A stretch of DNA of 64,000 bases, taken from positions 434,001-498,000 of the forward strand of contig JASISA010000040.1 of the NCBI GenBank assembly GCA_031771865.1, read 5' to 3'. Both the position numbers and the translations under genes were made by a program. Within the stretch, counting starts at the first letter, position 1. Each line of letters starts with the position of its first letter. The notes beneath the pieces are model-generated. The model did not search any database. It worked only from the letters and a program-made list of their open reading frames with translations, and was not told the DNA's origin. Shown piece by piece: positions 1 to 9,836 of the stretch. Source of the DNA: Nothophaeocryptopus gaeumannii (taxonomy: Eukaryota; Ascomycota; Dothideomycetes; Mycosphaerellales; Mycosphaerellaceae).

Positions 1-1
1 C

Positions 2-1405
2 ACACCGTTACTGGTTAACGCCGTACTGGCGTTTGCGTCGCTATATTCAGACGTGGAGGACTGGCCAAAAACGGGTGATGGCCCACAGCGAGAGTCACGT
101 GGAACTCGGTATCACGACGAGGCTATCAGGTTGTGGAATCTTGAAGAAGGCAGACAGTCTCTCGCAAACCTACAGGCGCTCAATATCCTCACGGCCGAGA
201 GTCTCATCAGGGGAAAGGACAACTTGGCTTGCGACCTTCTGAACGCGGCTCTCAGGATCAACGACCTCCTACGTGTGCCTCAAGTGACGCAAAGCCTAGA
301 CAGAAGTGCTGCAGAGTTTGCTAAGGTGCGAACCTGTGCGTGGTGGACCACAGTACACATTGGCTTGACTTACAAGCTCGCGCTGCTCATCGACTCGAAG
401 TTCCCTGAGTATGACGGAATGCAGGAGATGGATGCTACTTTGCTGTCGGATGCAACAACATACTGGAGCCCATATCCTCAGCAACGGCAACCTCTGCCGT
501 GTCACGATAACCTCCTTTTCCGGTATCGTTGTCAATCTACCCAATTCCTTTGGCAGGCAACGAAGATCTTGGTGTTCGAGTCCTCGCATTTCAATGATAG
601 GCAGGCATACGCAGACGCCGTACTAAATCTTGCACAGGAGTACCGAGTATGGTATGCGGCTCTCCCACCGGAGCTGCGATATTCGAAAGTCATGCCTGCC
701 GGTCTTTACGACCTGCACGTGCAATACCTTTGCATACAGATGGCTATACACGAGCGCACCGACGTCCGGCTTTTTGGCCCATTGCACCATCCAACTATCG
801 ACGGTGAGGACACTCTATCAAGAGAGCGGGAGGAGATGCTGAGAATACAGCTACACGGCAAGATATTGGAATACAATTATCGAGGCGCTAGCGTGATTCG
901 CGACTTCCGAGAGACATACGGCCTGAAGTTCCCATCCTTCATGCTCCTCAATCACTCTGTCATGGGCGTCTTTGTCGGCCTGAACGAACTCCACGACGAA
1001 CGAAATGAGCCCCGGCGGCAAGTGTCGGTCCAGACTTCTGAATTCGGTCAAGACACCGAAAGTGCTCTTGAGGAGCTTTTCCGCCTTCTTACTGCCACGA
1101 GCCTGGAATGGACGATATCTCGCGGATTCCTCCGGGCAACCTGCCACTCTGCCACTTCCCTTGACGTGCAACTCCCGGAATCAATATCGGAGCTCATCAG
1201 GATTGTGGCTGGATCTGCGTGGCAGGCTTCGGACTTGGAACAATTGGAAAGTGGAACATATCCGAACTGGAGCTTGCCACACGTGGAGAAAGCAAATGCA
1301 GAGGACCGCCGAATGGGCGATACGCTCAGAGAATGGGAGGCTGACGGCCATTTGCCACAGCCTCAAGAGCAAGACGCGAAGGTGGCGGCGAGAAGACATA
1401 GTTGA
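2..1405 (+). CDS. Zn2Cys6-family transcription factor, 3' part (5' end outside window)
   Basis: The frame is open from base 2, so the gene begins left of the window; 467 residues are visible before the TGA. They match the fungal-specific transcription factor domain (fungal_trans, the middle homology region of Zn2Cys6 regulators): a LLVNAVLAFASLYSD-like segment at the very start, then DEAIRLWNLEEGRQSL and LPPELRY. The binuclear zinc cluster must lie upstream. A downstream ATG at 53 exists, but the upstream frame is clearly coding, so I do not use it. Segment by segment it resembles the regulator at 39014-41580 (EAIRLWNLEE here, EALRLWSLEE there), so the two are paralogues of one subfamily. Expected role: nuclear DNA-binding regulator; its target genes cannot be read from the sequence. 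No intron is visible in this part. Confidence 0.85.
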   Translation, partial: TPLLVNAVLAFASLYSDVEDWPKTGDGPQRESRGTRYHDEAIRLWNLEEGRQSLANLQALNILTAESLIRGKDNLACDLLNAALRINDLLRVPQVTQSLDRSAAEFAKVRTCAWWTTVHIGLTYKLALLIDSKFPEYDGMQEMDATLLSDATTYWSPYPQQRQPLPCHDNLLFRYRCQSTQFLWQATKILVFESSHFNDRQAYADAVLNLAQEYRVWYAALPPELRYSKVMPAGLYDLHVQYLCIQMAIHERTDVRLFGPLHHPTIDGEDTLSREREEMLRIQLHGKILEYNYRGASVIRDFRETYGLKFPSFMLLNHSVMGVFVGLNELHDERNEPRRQVSVQTSEFGQDTESALEELFRLLTATSLEWTISRGFLRATCHSATSLDVQLPESISELIRIVAGSAWQASDLEQLESGTYPNWSLPHVEKANAEDRRMGDTLREWEADGHLPQPQEQDAKVAARRHS

Positions 1406-2729
1406 TGAGAAAGCGTACACCCGATCGAAAACATGATTGGAGGACGTCGTGCAAATTGTCAGATCAGGCTCCCACGCATGAGCTCGTAGTGAAGAGCACA
1501 ACAGCCGCTTCGATGCCACAGAGGCCAGTATTTAGGTGTCGAGCGTTCAGCAGAGGCATTTACGCTATATGATCAGATGAATAGACGAGTTGCTCCGGGA
1601 ATAGGAACATGTTCGCCGCTTATCGTTAACTAGGCACGTCGACCACTTCCCCAAGACCTTTCTGAATACTAATGTCGAATGATCAATGATATCTGGAGCG
1701 CAAACATCTCAGCAGTATCTATCGATGGGACAAGTAGCGACGATGATGGATCTCCGCGTAACAACATTGCAGCAAACCCACGAGTGATACAATAAATGCA
1801 GCGAGAACACATGATCCGACGTTGTTCTGACCAGTCACAGGCGCTATGCAGCATCTAACAGTTTCAGTAGCCTCTCCCGTCGATGGTCTAGCTGAACGTC
1901 AACAATTTTCATTCATCTCCCCTCGGAGGAAGTCATTCGTACAATCTCAAGCCATTGCTCAAGCAACCCTGAACATGATTCATCCAAGACTCTTCCTAAG
2001 AGAGTCCTGTCGTGAAGAGTTCTAGAAGCTCACCTCAGCCCATTCACGCGAGACGTACCCGTACGCTCTGTGCTGAGATGATTCGCTTCCTACAGGCGAT
2101 GCCAGTTCACATGCAGTGGCTCTTTGAGAGACCTCAGACAGAACACAATCAAAGCTTCCCCTGAACGAGCGAGCGAACTCCATATGACAGTCATTGCCTT
2201 CGTTCACCAACACGCCCGTCGACTGTGGCCGCAGGATGCTCGCTGGCGGCGCCACCTCCTCGCGAAAGATGATGTTGACCCAGGGAATAAGGACTACTGG
2301 GGCAAGGAGCGACGTCGTCACAGCGTATCGGGCCCAATTAGGACCATCGACACTCTTCTGACCAAGAATGAGAAAGCAAGTTGGGAGCTCCTGTCATATC
2401 CGTGAGTCTTGTCTCTGTCTTCAACTTTTCAGTTGCTCTCTGATGATATCTCAGCGGCTGTACGCTGTTTGCCGTCAGCAGAAGACCATTGAGAGCGTTG
2501 GTCCGGCCTGGGTGCGCCATGGTGTCACCTTCCTTCAACACTCATTAGACAGCGGAACGCCGTTGCCAAGACCTTCACATGTGCCGGCGGCCGTTCCTCG
2601 GCAGACGTCTCGTTTGTTTGTTTACATGGCAACGGCGCAAGAAGAAGCGACAAATTGAGCGCAAGAAGTGTAGAAGAAGTAACTCGAGTGTGCACGCACA
2701 CTCCATCGCTTTCTCGACACCCGCCTGCC
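1406..2729. other. Intergenic stretch without a supported gene
   Basis: About 1.3 kb with only short ORFs. The longest (2022-2321 minus, 99 codons) has a somewhat hydrophobic start but no motif, intron signal or family resemblance. The last part presumably holds the promoter and 5' leader of the gene at 2730. Confidence 0.5.
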
Positions 2730-4476
2730 ATGCGCACCTTCAAGGGCCCCGTGCAATGCAAGGCCGGTCACTGGCATGAGTGGCCTGGCGAGGGCGAGGT
2801 CAAGATATACGTAAGTTGCCAACAAGGTTGCATGCTTCTGCTTGTCTGAAAGTCGTTAACCTTTACCTCTTCTGAAACAGGCATGCGAATCAATCTGCCC
2901 TTACTGTGCCTCCAACGGCAGCATGCCCCAGCAGCACTGCAACGCAAGCGGGCTCAGAAAGCATGTGAACAGAATGCATGTCAACCGCCCCTTACTCATC
3001 ACTGTCGTCATCCCTGACAGAGCCTTTGACGACACAAAGGGCAAGCGCGCAGGCCGACCAGGAGAAAGCCCGGCAAAATCGACAACAACGGCGGGGATCG
3101 CCGGTACGGACTCTCATCTGACTGTGCCGCTTTCTCGATGCCAGTACGGTCACACACACAAATGGCCTTCGGAAGGACTGTTGAAGATTTATGGATGCGA
3201 GCGGGTCTGCCAGTACTGTGAAGCTGAAGGCAACGGACTAGGCGAGCTGAAGTTCAGCGATGCCAGAGGCCTACGGAAACATGTCGAGAACCAACACACT
3301 GCTCTCGGCATGAAGTTCTGGGAAGTAATGGTAGCCCAGACGAGCAGAGTTGGGCGCTTCAACTGTCCCGGCACTGATATCGCGGTCGAGGAACCACCTC
3401 AACAGAAGTCGACGCTAAAGCCATCGTGCGCCACTCCAAAGACAGCCAAGTCGATGCCACGGGAAGAGACAGAGCCGGAGAAGTCTGCCAAGTCGCTGCA
3501 ACGAAAAGAGAAAAGGTCGAAACTTGTGATATCAGACAAGAGCGAAGAGGTCATGCGCGATATTCACGCACAGCTACACTTCCATCCCACATCATTCGAC
3601 GACTTCCACATGCTCATGTGGCGCCACATCCTGGATGTCCAGCACCGCCCTTCAAATTTAGAACAGTGGGCTGGCGTATTGGAGCCTGCACTCAAAAAGC
3701 TACCCAAAGCCTTTCACCAATGCCTCGCGACATTCCTCACGACATACGGATCGACCCTCTGGCCAATTCCCGCTGCTGTGTACGCAAGACCCAACCGGGC
3801 ACACCTCACGTCCTACTCTCGGCTCCAAACTTCTGGGTACTACGACGTGGATACGCCGAAGTGGAAGGCGGTCTCAATGCCACGCTTCGACCACCATACT
3901 CGCAAGTCGTTTGCGATGGCGCCGGAGAGGGCTTCAGAGCGAGTTCGGGGTATGAATGATTCGCAACGACTCGTTGGTTCAAAGATCGGCAAGCTATTGC
4001 AGGTCTACGTCTTAGCCATGTTTCACCTCAGCGATACGGACAAGATCCAGCGTGCTGCTTCCTCGGATCCATCGGCACTGATACAGAACATTCTCGGTAG
4101 TAGATCGAGCACATTGGAAGACGTCGCTGGGGGCACGCAATCCATGAACCGTCCGGACTTGTCCCAGGACGTTGAGATGCAAGAGCCAGCGATGCCCTCT
4201 AGCAGCGGCTTCCCCTTTGTGCACAACGCCATCTTAGAAGACATCGAATTGCGAGACGCACCGGCATATCCCTGCATCGTCCCACAGGTCCAGCATATCA
4301 CCGGGCTTCCCGGTAATTCTGCTCTCGACAAAGCGCCATTCCCTCCTATGGCGGGCAAAACGTATCTGGATTGGCCTCTGATAGCTCTTCCGCCAGACTT
4401 CAATGCGCCTCTTGGAATGTGGATTCCGGACGTTCAGGATGAGTTGATGGCCAAGTTTGGAATGAGGGCTTCTTGA
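2730..4476 (+). CDS. Protein with two tandem C2H2-like zinc modules, function unknown
   Basis: Exon 1 is 2730-2810 and exon 2 is 2881-4476, joined in phase 0 across an intron with a GTAAGT donor and AACAG acceptor; the product is 558 residues. The N-terminal third holds two copies of a module of roughly 55-65 residues. Each has Cys-x3-His, a Trp-Pro near an invariant Lys-Ile-Tyr, then Cys-x2-Cys followed by GLRKHV and a final His, that is a C2H2-like finger preceded by a small Cys/His extension. A basic, low-complexity linker follows (about residues 175-240), then an apparently folded region rich in Trp, His and Leu (FHPTSFDDFHMLMWRHIL onward) and a Pro-rich tail. The intron falls inside the first module, right after its KIY. 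I do not recognise the C-terminal domain. The fingers suggest nucleic-acid binding, which is inference only. Confidence 0.75.
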
Positions 4477-4668
4477 GGTGATGGACGACACTTCGACTTC
4501 GATTCACAATGAAGGTGAAGGAATAGTGATAGTGGCTCAAGAAGTCCTCGAGGATGAAAAATATGTCCAGAGGTAGGCACCATGGTATGCGGATAAAGTG
4601 AAAGCGAGACAAGGTTGGAAGTACGGATTGTATCATGGCCGTGTGTATTCAGAACCACCGTAACACAT

Positions 4669-5249
4669 TCAAGCCTTCACATTCAACTTACACCCGTGCA
4701 AAGTACACCTAATCCTCCAAAACCCCAACCCAGCCACACAACCACTCACCGATCCAAACGTCCACAATCCCATCCAATCCAACTCTCCCCCCTCACCCAG
4801 GATAATCCCACTAATCGGTCCACTAATTAATACACCAAGTCCGATGATCGCAAACCCCATACCAATCCTCGTCCCCAATCTACTCTTATCCTTTGTAATA
4901 GCCACAAAGCACAACGGTGGCCTACCGATCAACACTCCACTGATGAACCCCGACAGAACGGCTATGACCACGGTTCCGGTGGCACTGTTGACGGCCAGCA
5001 TACAGAGCATCAACACATCGAGGAGGAAGCAGCCTGGGGCGAGGATGTTGAATAGCCCTGTCCTGTCTGCGTATTGAAGTAGAGGAAGAAGCTGCCAAGA
5101 ACTTGGATCCATGCGTTAAGACCGCCGTTTGGTGCAGGAGCAGGTGGAGGTGCTACTTTGGGTTCTTGTTCTTGTTCTTGTGGTTGTACCATAGCGTCGC
5201 TCGCCGGTGGTGACAGGCAATCGTCGTCCTTCATGTCAATCGATGCCAT
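4669..5249 (-). pseudogene. Monocarboxylate-type MFS transporter remnant with large internal deletion
   Basis: Reading from 5249, the protein starts with a short acidic/Pro tail and then NGGLNAWIQVLGSFFLYFN, the typical start of transmembrane helix 1 in fungal monocarboxylate-like (MCT) MFS transporters. Within a few codons the frame changes and continues as ADRTGLFNILAPG, which in that family belongs to the C-terminal half, followed by three or four hydrophobic helices (GTRIGMGFAIIGLGVL, SGPISGIILG) and a stop at 4669. Only about 190 codons remain of a transporter normally near 430-480 residues: the middle, roughly helices 2 to 9, is missing and the join is out of frame. Both ends still read well, which suggests a fairly recent single deletion. 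No transport activity is expected. Confidence 0.75.
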
Positions 5250-6203
5250 AGCGTGTTTGTTGGAGCGCGAGAATGGTGTTACTCTTGTTTTATGGCACTC
5301 GCCCGTTGTGTAATCGATGTTGGTTGCCTTTGTCAAGAGACAGGGGTGGCAGGAGAAATTATCGATGATAGGAAGGTATCCTCTGTCATACGTCCGACAT
5401 GCTCTTGCAATATATTTTCACACAGCCGGACTTTTCATGTGTTGAAAGTCCAGACATCTCTCGGACGCGACTCGTATGCAGTCTACAAGATATTGATGCT
5501 CGATGTGACGACGAAGACCACCCGCAACAACCGTTTGCGCAGACCATACACTCGTTTTGGGGCGATTGAAGTTCACTGTCGCCTGCTTGACATGTGGACT
5601 GGGCAACTGTAGCGCGTCCTTCATCAACCTACAGTCGATGTTGATGGCCCCAACGTGCGAGCTCTCGAGGTTTCGAGAGTGTTCCTTTTGCAGTGTCTGA
5701 AGACTCTCGCGCGACGGTCTTGCATCCTGCTCGGCCGCATCGGCCGAGGTCGCATCCGAGCATGTTTCGGGTTTAGTGCATGTTTGTTGAGTGAATGCTG
5801 ATCATTGCCTTGCGTCGTGTGTGAAGGATCTTTTGTGGCTTCACTTTGATGTCGTACAATCATCGTTCTCAAGCCTCGTCCGGCCGGAGATTGAAGTCCT
5901 GAACGCTGGCGTAGCTCATTTTAGAGAAAATGATCGTGTCGTCCACAGTAAGGCGGAGATAGGGAGCGCTCTCTCTCGTCCGCCATGGCCTCTTCGTCAG
6001 TTCATGAGCGAAGATAAAAGACTCGAGGCTTCTTTGAGGAAGATGAAATCTATATGATGCTGCCCAGAAGCTTCAGAGGCTTTCAGGGTCGGTTTCATAT
6101 CAGATTAGCTGTGACCAGAGGCATTGCAAGCCAGATATCGCGACGTCAACCACCAGGGTCACGTCATTCGAAAGGCGAGCAACGACCACCGACCATCGCA
6201 ACA
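5250..6203. other. Intergenic region upstream of the MDR reductase
   Basis: About 950 bp with no convincing ORF. It contains the CGG/CCG palindrome at 5730-5748 and, in its last 150 bases, an in-frame Arg-rich extension of the downstream gene (from 6054) that could be leader or an alternative N-terminus. Confidence 0.5.
5730..5748. repeat. Perfect 8-bp inverted repeat with CGG/CCG half sites
   Basis: CTCGGCCG, a 3-nt CAT spacer, then CGGCCGAG. Inverted CGG/CCG triplets are the usual recognition pattern of dimeric Zn2Cys6 regulators. It lies about 455 bp upstream of the ATG of the MDR reductase at 6204. A binding role is inference. Confidence 0.4.
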
Positions 6204-7229
6204 ATGGCACCAACATCCAACCGCGCAGCCTGGCTCACATCCGCCAAAGCGCACCCACTCGAAGTCAAGACCGCCCCAGTCTGGACACCTGGATCAAACG
6301 AAATCCTCGTCCGCAACAAAGCAGTGGCGATCAATCCAATCGATTGGAAACTTCAGACACTCGCTATTTCCCCGTTGCAGTACCCCTGGATTCTCGGCGA
6401 AGACGTTGCCGGCGAAGTAGCTGCAGTCGGAGATGGTGTCACCAGATTCAAAGAAGGCGATCGAGTTGTCGGACTACCAGTTGGGGCTGCGACGAAGAGG
6501 GCATCAGATAACGCTTTCCAGGAATATGTGATTCTCAGTGAGCATATGGCGTCTCCGATACCGAAGAGTATGAGGTTTGAAGAAGCGGCAGTGGTACCAT
6601 TGGGAGCATCGACGGCGGCTTGTGGATTGTACCAAGAAGGGTTCTTGAAGCTTGATCTTCCGACTGAGCCAAGGCGTGCATGGAACGGCAAGACACTTCT
6701 GGTCTGGGGAGGCTCTTCGAGCGTCGGTGCAAATGGTATCCAGCTTGCTGTGGCGTCCGGATACGAAGTCATCGCGACAGCCTCGCCGAGGACCTTCGAC
6801 TTTGTCAAGAAGCTCGGAGCCAGCCAGGTGTTTGACTACAACAGCCCGACCATCACCGAGGATCTCAATAAGGCCTTTGAAGGAAAGACTTGCGCCGGTG
6901 CGCTAGACTGCATCGGTGGAAGAGGCGCGGCAGTGAGCGTCGAAGTCGTCAAGCAAATCGCGGGCAGCGGTGTCGTAGCCACCACCCAAGGCGGCGTCGA
7001 GAAGCTTCCGGATGGAGTGAGCATGACGAGGATCTTCGGCACGACGCTCAAGGACAATTTTGTTGGGCCAGCTGTATTTCAAGACTTTCTTCCCAAGGCT
7101 CTGGCCCAGGGCACATTTGTGGCGGCTCCAAGTTCGTTGGTGGTTGGGAAGGGCCTGGAGAGCATACAGGGTGCCATGGACACACTGAAGCAAGGGGTCT
7201 CGGCTTCCAAAATCGTTGTGTCTTTGTAA
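6204..7229 (+). CDS. Zinc-independent MDR-family reductase (quinone/enoyl reductase type)
   Basis: Single exon of 341 residues from the ATG at 6204 (MAPTSNRAAW). It has the GroES-like N-terminal domain (NPIDWKLQ, ILGEDVAGEVAAVGDGVTRF, GDRVVGL) and a Rossmann domain with the SSSVGANGIQLA nucleotide-binding motif near residues 175-190, followed by GASQVFDY. The structural and catalytic zinc cysteines of true alcohol dehydrogenases are absent, as in the ToxD/LovC-like and quinone-oxidoreductase branches. Expected activity is NAD(P)H-dependent reduction of an activated double bond or quinone; the substrate is unknown. No polyketide synthase is near, so a trans-enoyl-reductase role has no local support. 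The frame is open upstream to an ATG at 6054, adding 50 Arg-rich residues. I prefer 6204 because the conserved domain starts there. Confidence 0.85.
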   Translation: MAPTSNRAAWLTSAKAHPLEVKTAPVWTPGSNEILVRNKAVAINPIDWKLQTLAISPLQYPWILGEDVAGEVAAVGDGVTRFKEGDRVVGLPVGAATKRASDNAFQEYVILSEHMASPIPKSMRFEEAAVVPLGASTAACGLYQEGFLKLDLPTEPRRAWNGKTLLVWGGSSSVGANGIQLAVASGYEVIATASPRTFDFVKKLGASQVFDYNSPTITEDLNKAFEGKTCAGALDCIGGRGAAVSVEVVKQIAGSGVVATTQGGVEKLPDGVSMTRIFGTTLKDNFVGPAVFQDFLPKALAQGTFVAAPSSLVVGKGLESIQGAMDTLKQGVSASKIVVSL

Positions 7230-7507
7230 GTAAAACCGCCTCGTGCGAAGATGGATTAGCAGAGCAGAAGACAGAAATCGGGTGCTGTGCCCAGAGAACT
7301 TCACTGTTTCGTTTTCATGTCGCACCGCAGGCAGGGCCCATCCTGCGTTATATCTCAACCACGCCAAAGGCGACCGATGAGATGCTGCCGTTCGGAACGC
7401 TTAGTCACTGATTCTGCAACTCGTTTGTAACAATCCTAAATCTGTTCCCGTAGCATTATGACGTTCAACTTCAACTCGAATATTGTACTTGTTGCCTATT
7501 CGATAGC

Positions 7508-8161
7508 TCAAAGCACTGCCAGAATCAATAGATCAGAGGTATCTTCTACTCTGGTGGTCTTCCTTTTGGCTGCCCATGACATGCGTTGTGCTACGCTGAA
7601 ATCCGAGACTGCCTGGTGCCGCATCAACAAGGAAGCCGGAATGTCAGTGCGCTGAGCCACCATGCGCGAGATGTGATTGGAAACGGGATCGTTAAAGTCC
7701 AGCTTGGAGGTCGTTTGCCACTTGACGTCGTGGAAAATGACATGTGTAGGGGTAATCAGCTCCTGTAGTGTCCATCCGCGCTAGAAACAGCGAGCCGCTC
7801 GAACGTCAGCAAACTTGAATTTGTCGGGAACACTGTCAACGTCTGAAAGGTAGACCAGACATGCGTTAGAGTTTGGGTAGAGTCGATACGTGGAATTGAT
7901 TGCGTCGCTCAGCTCAGCTGAGCTCTGCTTGTCAATGCAGCAAGTATCAACCCAGCCGTAACGCAGGCCGTACAACTCCTGAGCGGTTCTGCAAAAGCCC
8001 AGTACTCTGACGAAGCCTCTGAAATGTTTACGTCGTCGTGGATCTTGCTAGTCGGTGAACGAAACCTCTTCGACATCCCATGTATGAGACAAGATGGCAT
8101 AGGCAGGCGCTCCATCCAAGTACTCCTCCAGCTCCAGACTGGTGATGTTGCTGAGTCTCAT
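7508..8161 (-). pseudogene. HET-domain (heterokaryon incompatibility) gene remnant with in-frame stops
   Basis: One continuous frame on the minus strand starts at 8161 (MRLSNITSLELEEYLDG) and carries the ordered HET-domain blocks: AYAILSHTW, FRGFVRVLGFCRTAQ, YGWVDTCCIDK, SSAELSDAINS, VYLSDV, RGWTLQELI, then HISRMVAQRTDIP and FSVAQRMSWAAKRKTTR. It is broken by TAG at 8048-8050 and TAG at 7781-7783, with TGA at 7508-7510 just before the usual YSLMG block. No frameshift is needed. HET proteins normally exceed 500 residues, so the C-terminal part is also gone. Intact members mediate vegetative incompatibility and programmed cell death after non-self recognition. A CAG codon could give each TAG by one C-to-T change, but the ancestral codons are not known. 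Confidence 0.85.
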
Positions 8162-8426
8162 GATATCCACGCTGACGAGACTCTATCAGTGGTGAACGAA
8201 GTGGAGTCTCATCACAAGCCCTGATAGAAGGCGCTTTTATTCCAAGTCTGAATCGCAACAGCGTGGCATACGAGGTACGGCTGAAGAGCAAGGCGAAGCC
8301 TTCACTGTTGGGGTGGGGCTTGTGTAACGGAGTCTCAGTAGGCGGCCTGTGAGCAGAGGCAAGGGACTGACGGGTTGGCCGTGCTCATGGCCCAGAGTAC
8401 TTTTCCCAAGAGGGTCAAGCAAGCAT

Positions 8427-9599
8427 TCAAGTGCCTGTAAGCCACGGTATTCTAGACGTTGGCAAGACGTCTCTCAGCCAAACAGCTGCAAGCTCAATGA
8501 GTACGACCCAGCGTGCAAGGCGTTGGACAATTCCACCTTGCCGTTTCCATATCGCTCTCTCCAGAAGACAGCCAATTCCATGAGCCATGAACAGCATCCA
8601 GAGACCAATACTCTCGCGCCAAGGTCGGCTACTCAGAGCAGCTGCGCACCACGCATGCCATATCCCGCTAAGACTGAAAGTAGCAAGTACGCCAGCTGCT
8701 CTGCCGACACGGGGTCCTCCAAGCTTTGAGAATGCCATGTAGGCCGGGTCGTAACCTAGCGACTTCAAGAAAGGAGCCGCACCTTGGTGCCAGTGGACTC
8801 CCCAGAACCTGGCGATTGTTGTCGCGGCGAAGGGCTGCCAAAACAGATATCGTGGGCAGAAGGGATGGAATAGTGTGTATATTCCTTCTAAGCCCAGTTG
8901 AACGCTCATTAAGCAGAACAAAACTTTCGTTTCTGCCACGGGAAATATGTAGACCAGCAGCGGGAAGACGACCAGAGGTCCGTAACCCCAGAGAACGCTG
9001 TCCTCGGAGGGCAGCCGTCTCGGCTCTTGCACTGCGTTGTCGAAGGCTCGATATCGTGTCTCTGTCATCAGAAGCCAGATGTACTCTGCTCGTCGTCCGC
9101 GGCCGTTGATTGCTAGCGTAGATTTCCCTTCTACGCGCAGCGGCGGAATGTGTGCTCTCGCAACTGTCAGATCCAGAAGTTTACAGGCGAGGAAGAAGCA
9201 GCTGACTCGCAGACAGACGTTGACGATTGGATCGTCTCCAAACTGCTTCAGGTAGGAGTAAGGTATGACCAGAACAGCGATGCTCGCAACTGCGCCTGCC
9301 GTTCGTGTGAAGAAAACTGTGCCGCCGAGCGCCAGATCGTCAAGCTCCTGCTCAGCATGCTCGGCCTTGGAGGTGATAATCTTGTACTTATAGTCCGCGG
9401 CCAGGGAAAGGAGGTACAGTGCCCATATGTAAAGCACAAGGCCGCCGACGACCAGAGCCGGAAATGTCCTGTACAGTGGAGGTATCATCAGTGCTGAAGC
9501 GAAGACAGCACAGATGACGACGGAAAGGACGTTGAGAAACCTCCATTCAATGAGTTGCTCGTCATTGTATGGTCCGCTGTCTTGTTCCTGCTCGGTCAT
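8427..9599 (-). CDS. Wax-synthase-like membrane-bound O-acyltransferase (MBOAT)
   Basis: Single exon, 390 residues, ATG at 9599 directly followed by an acidic N-terminus. There are about eight hydrophobic segments. Two motifs identify the wax-synthase-type MBOAT family of fungi: FWGVHWHQ near residue 275, equivalent to RFW.RRWHQ, and FSLSGIWHAW near residue 315, with the conserved membrane His that acts as catalytic residue in MBOATs. Such enzymes transfer an acyl or acetyl group from CoA to a hydroxyl; relatives occur in terpene and mycotoxin clusters and as stand-alone genes. The substrate cannot be inferred here. It is transcribed away from RAD4, with a shared upstream region of 237 bp. 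Confidence 0.8.
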   Translation of the reverse strand: MTEQEQDSGPYNDEQLIEWRFLNVLSVVICAVFASALMIPPLYRTFPALVVGGLVLYIWALYLLSLAADYKYKIITSKAEHAEQELDDLALGGTVFFTRTAGAVASIAVLVIPYSYLKQFGDDPIVNVCLRVSCFFLACKLLDLTVARAHIPPLRVEGKSTLAINGRGRRAEYIWLLMTETRYRAFDNAVQEPRRLPSEDSVLWGYGPLVVFPLLVYIFPVAETKVLFCLMSVQLGLEGIYTLFHPFCPRYLFWQPFAATTIARFWGVHWHQGAAPFLKSLGYDPAYMAFSKLGGPRVGRAAGVLATFSLSGIWHAWCAAALSSRPWRESIGLWMLFMAHGIGCLLERAIWKRQGGIVQRLARWVVLIELAAVWLRDVLPTSRIPWLTGT

Positions 9600-9836
9600 G
9601 GTGCTGTTGTTGATTGTGAGAAGGCTTTCCTAGATTCAACAGGTCTCGCAAAATGGAGAGCTGAGTCAGCATTTGATTGGCTCAAATAGAATCGCCAGAT
9701 CTGAAACGTTTCTGGCCTGTGCTGCTTTCAATGACGCAGGTACCGACTCACTGGCGCGTGAAAGTGGAAGTCGCGCTGCCTGGACTTCATCTTCCTCTCC
9801 CAACTCACGCGCGAAACATGTAACAGAGCCACCAAG
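9600..9836. promoter_or_regulatory. Short divergent promoter region between MBOAT and RAD4
   Basis: Only 237 bp separate the two outward-facing ATGs, so both promoters and 5' leaders must lie here. No clear TATA box or regulator site stands out. Confidence 0.5.

Noticed and set aside
2022..2321. 99-codon minus ORF with a hydrophobic N-terminus
   Set aside because: No family resemblance and no continuation through plausible splice sites.
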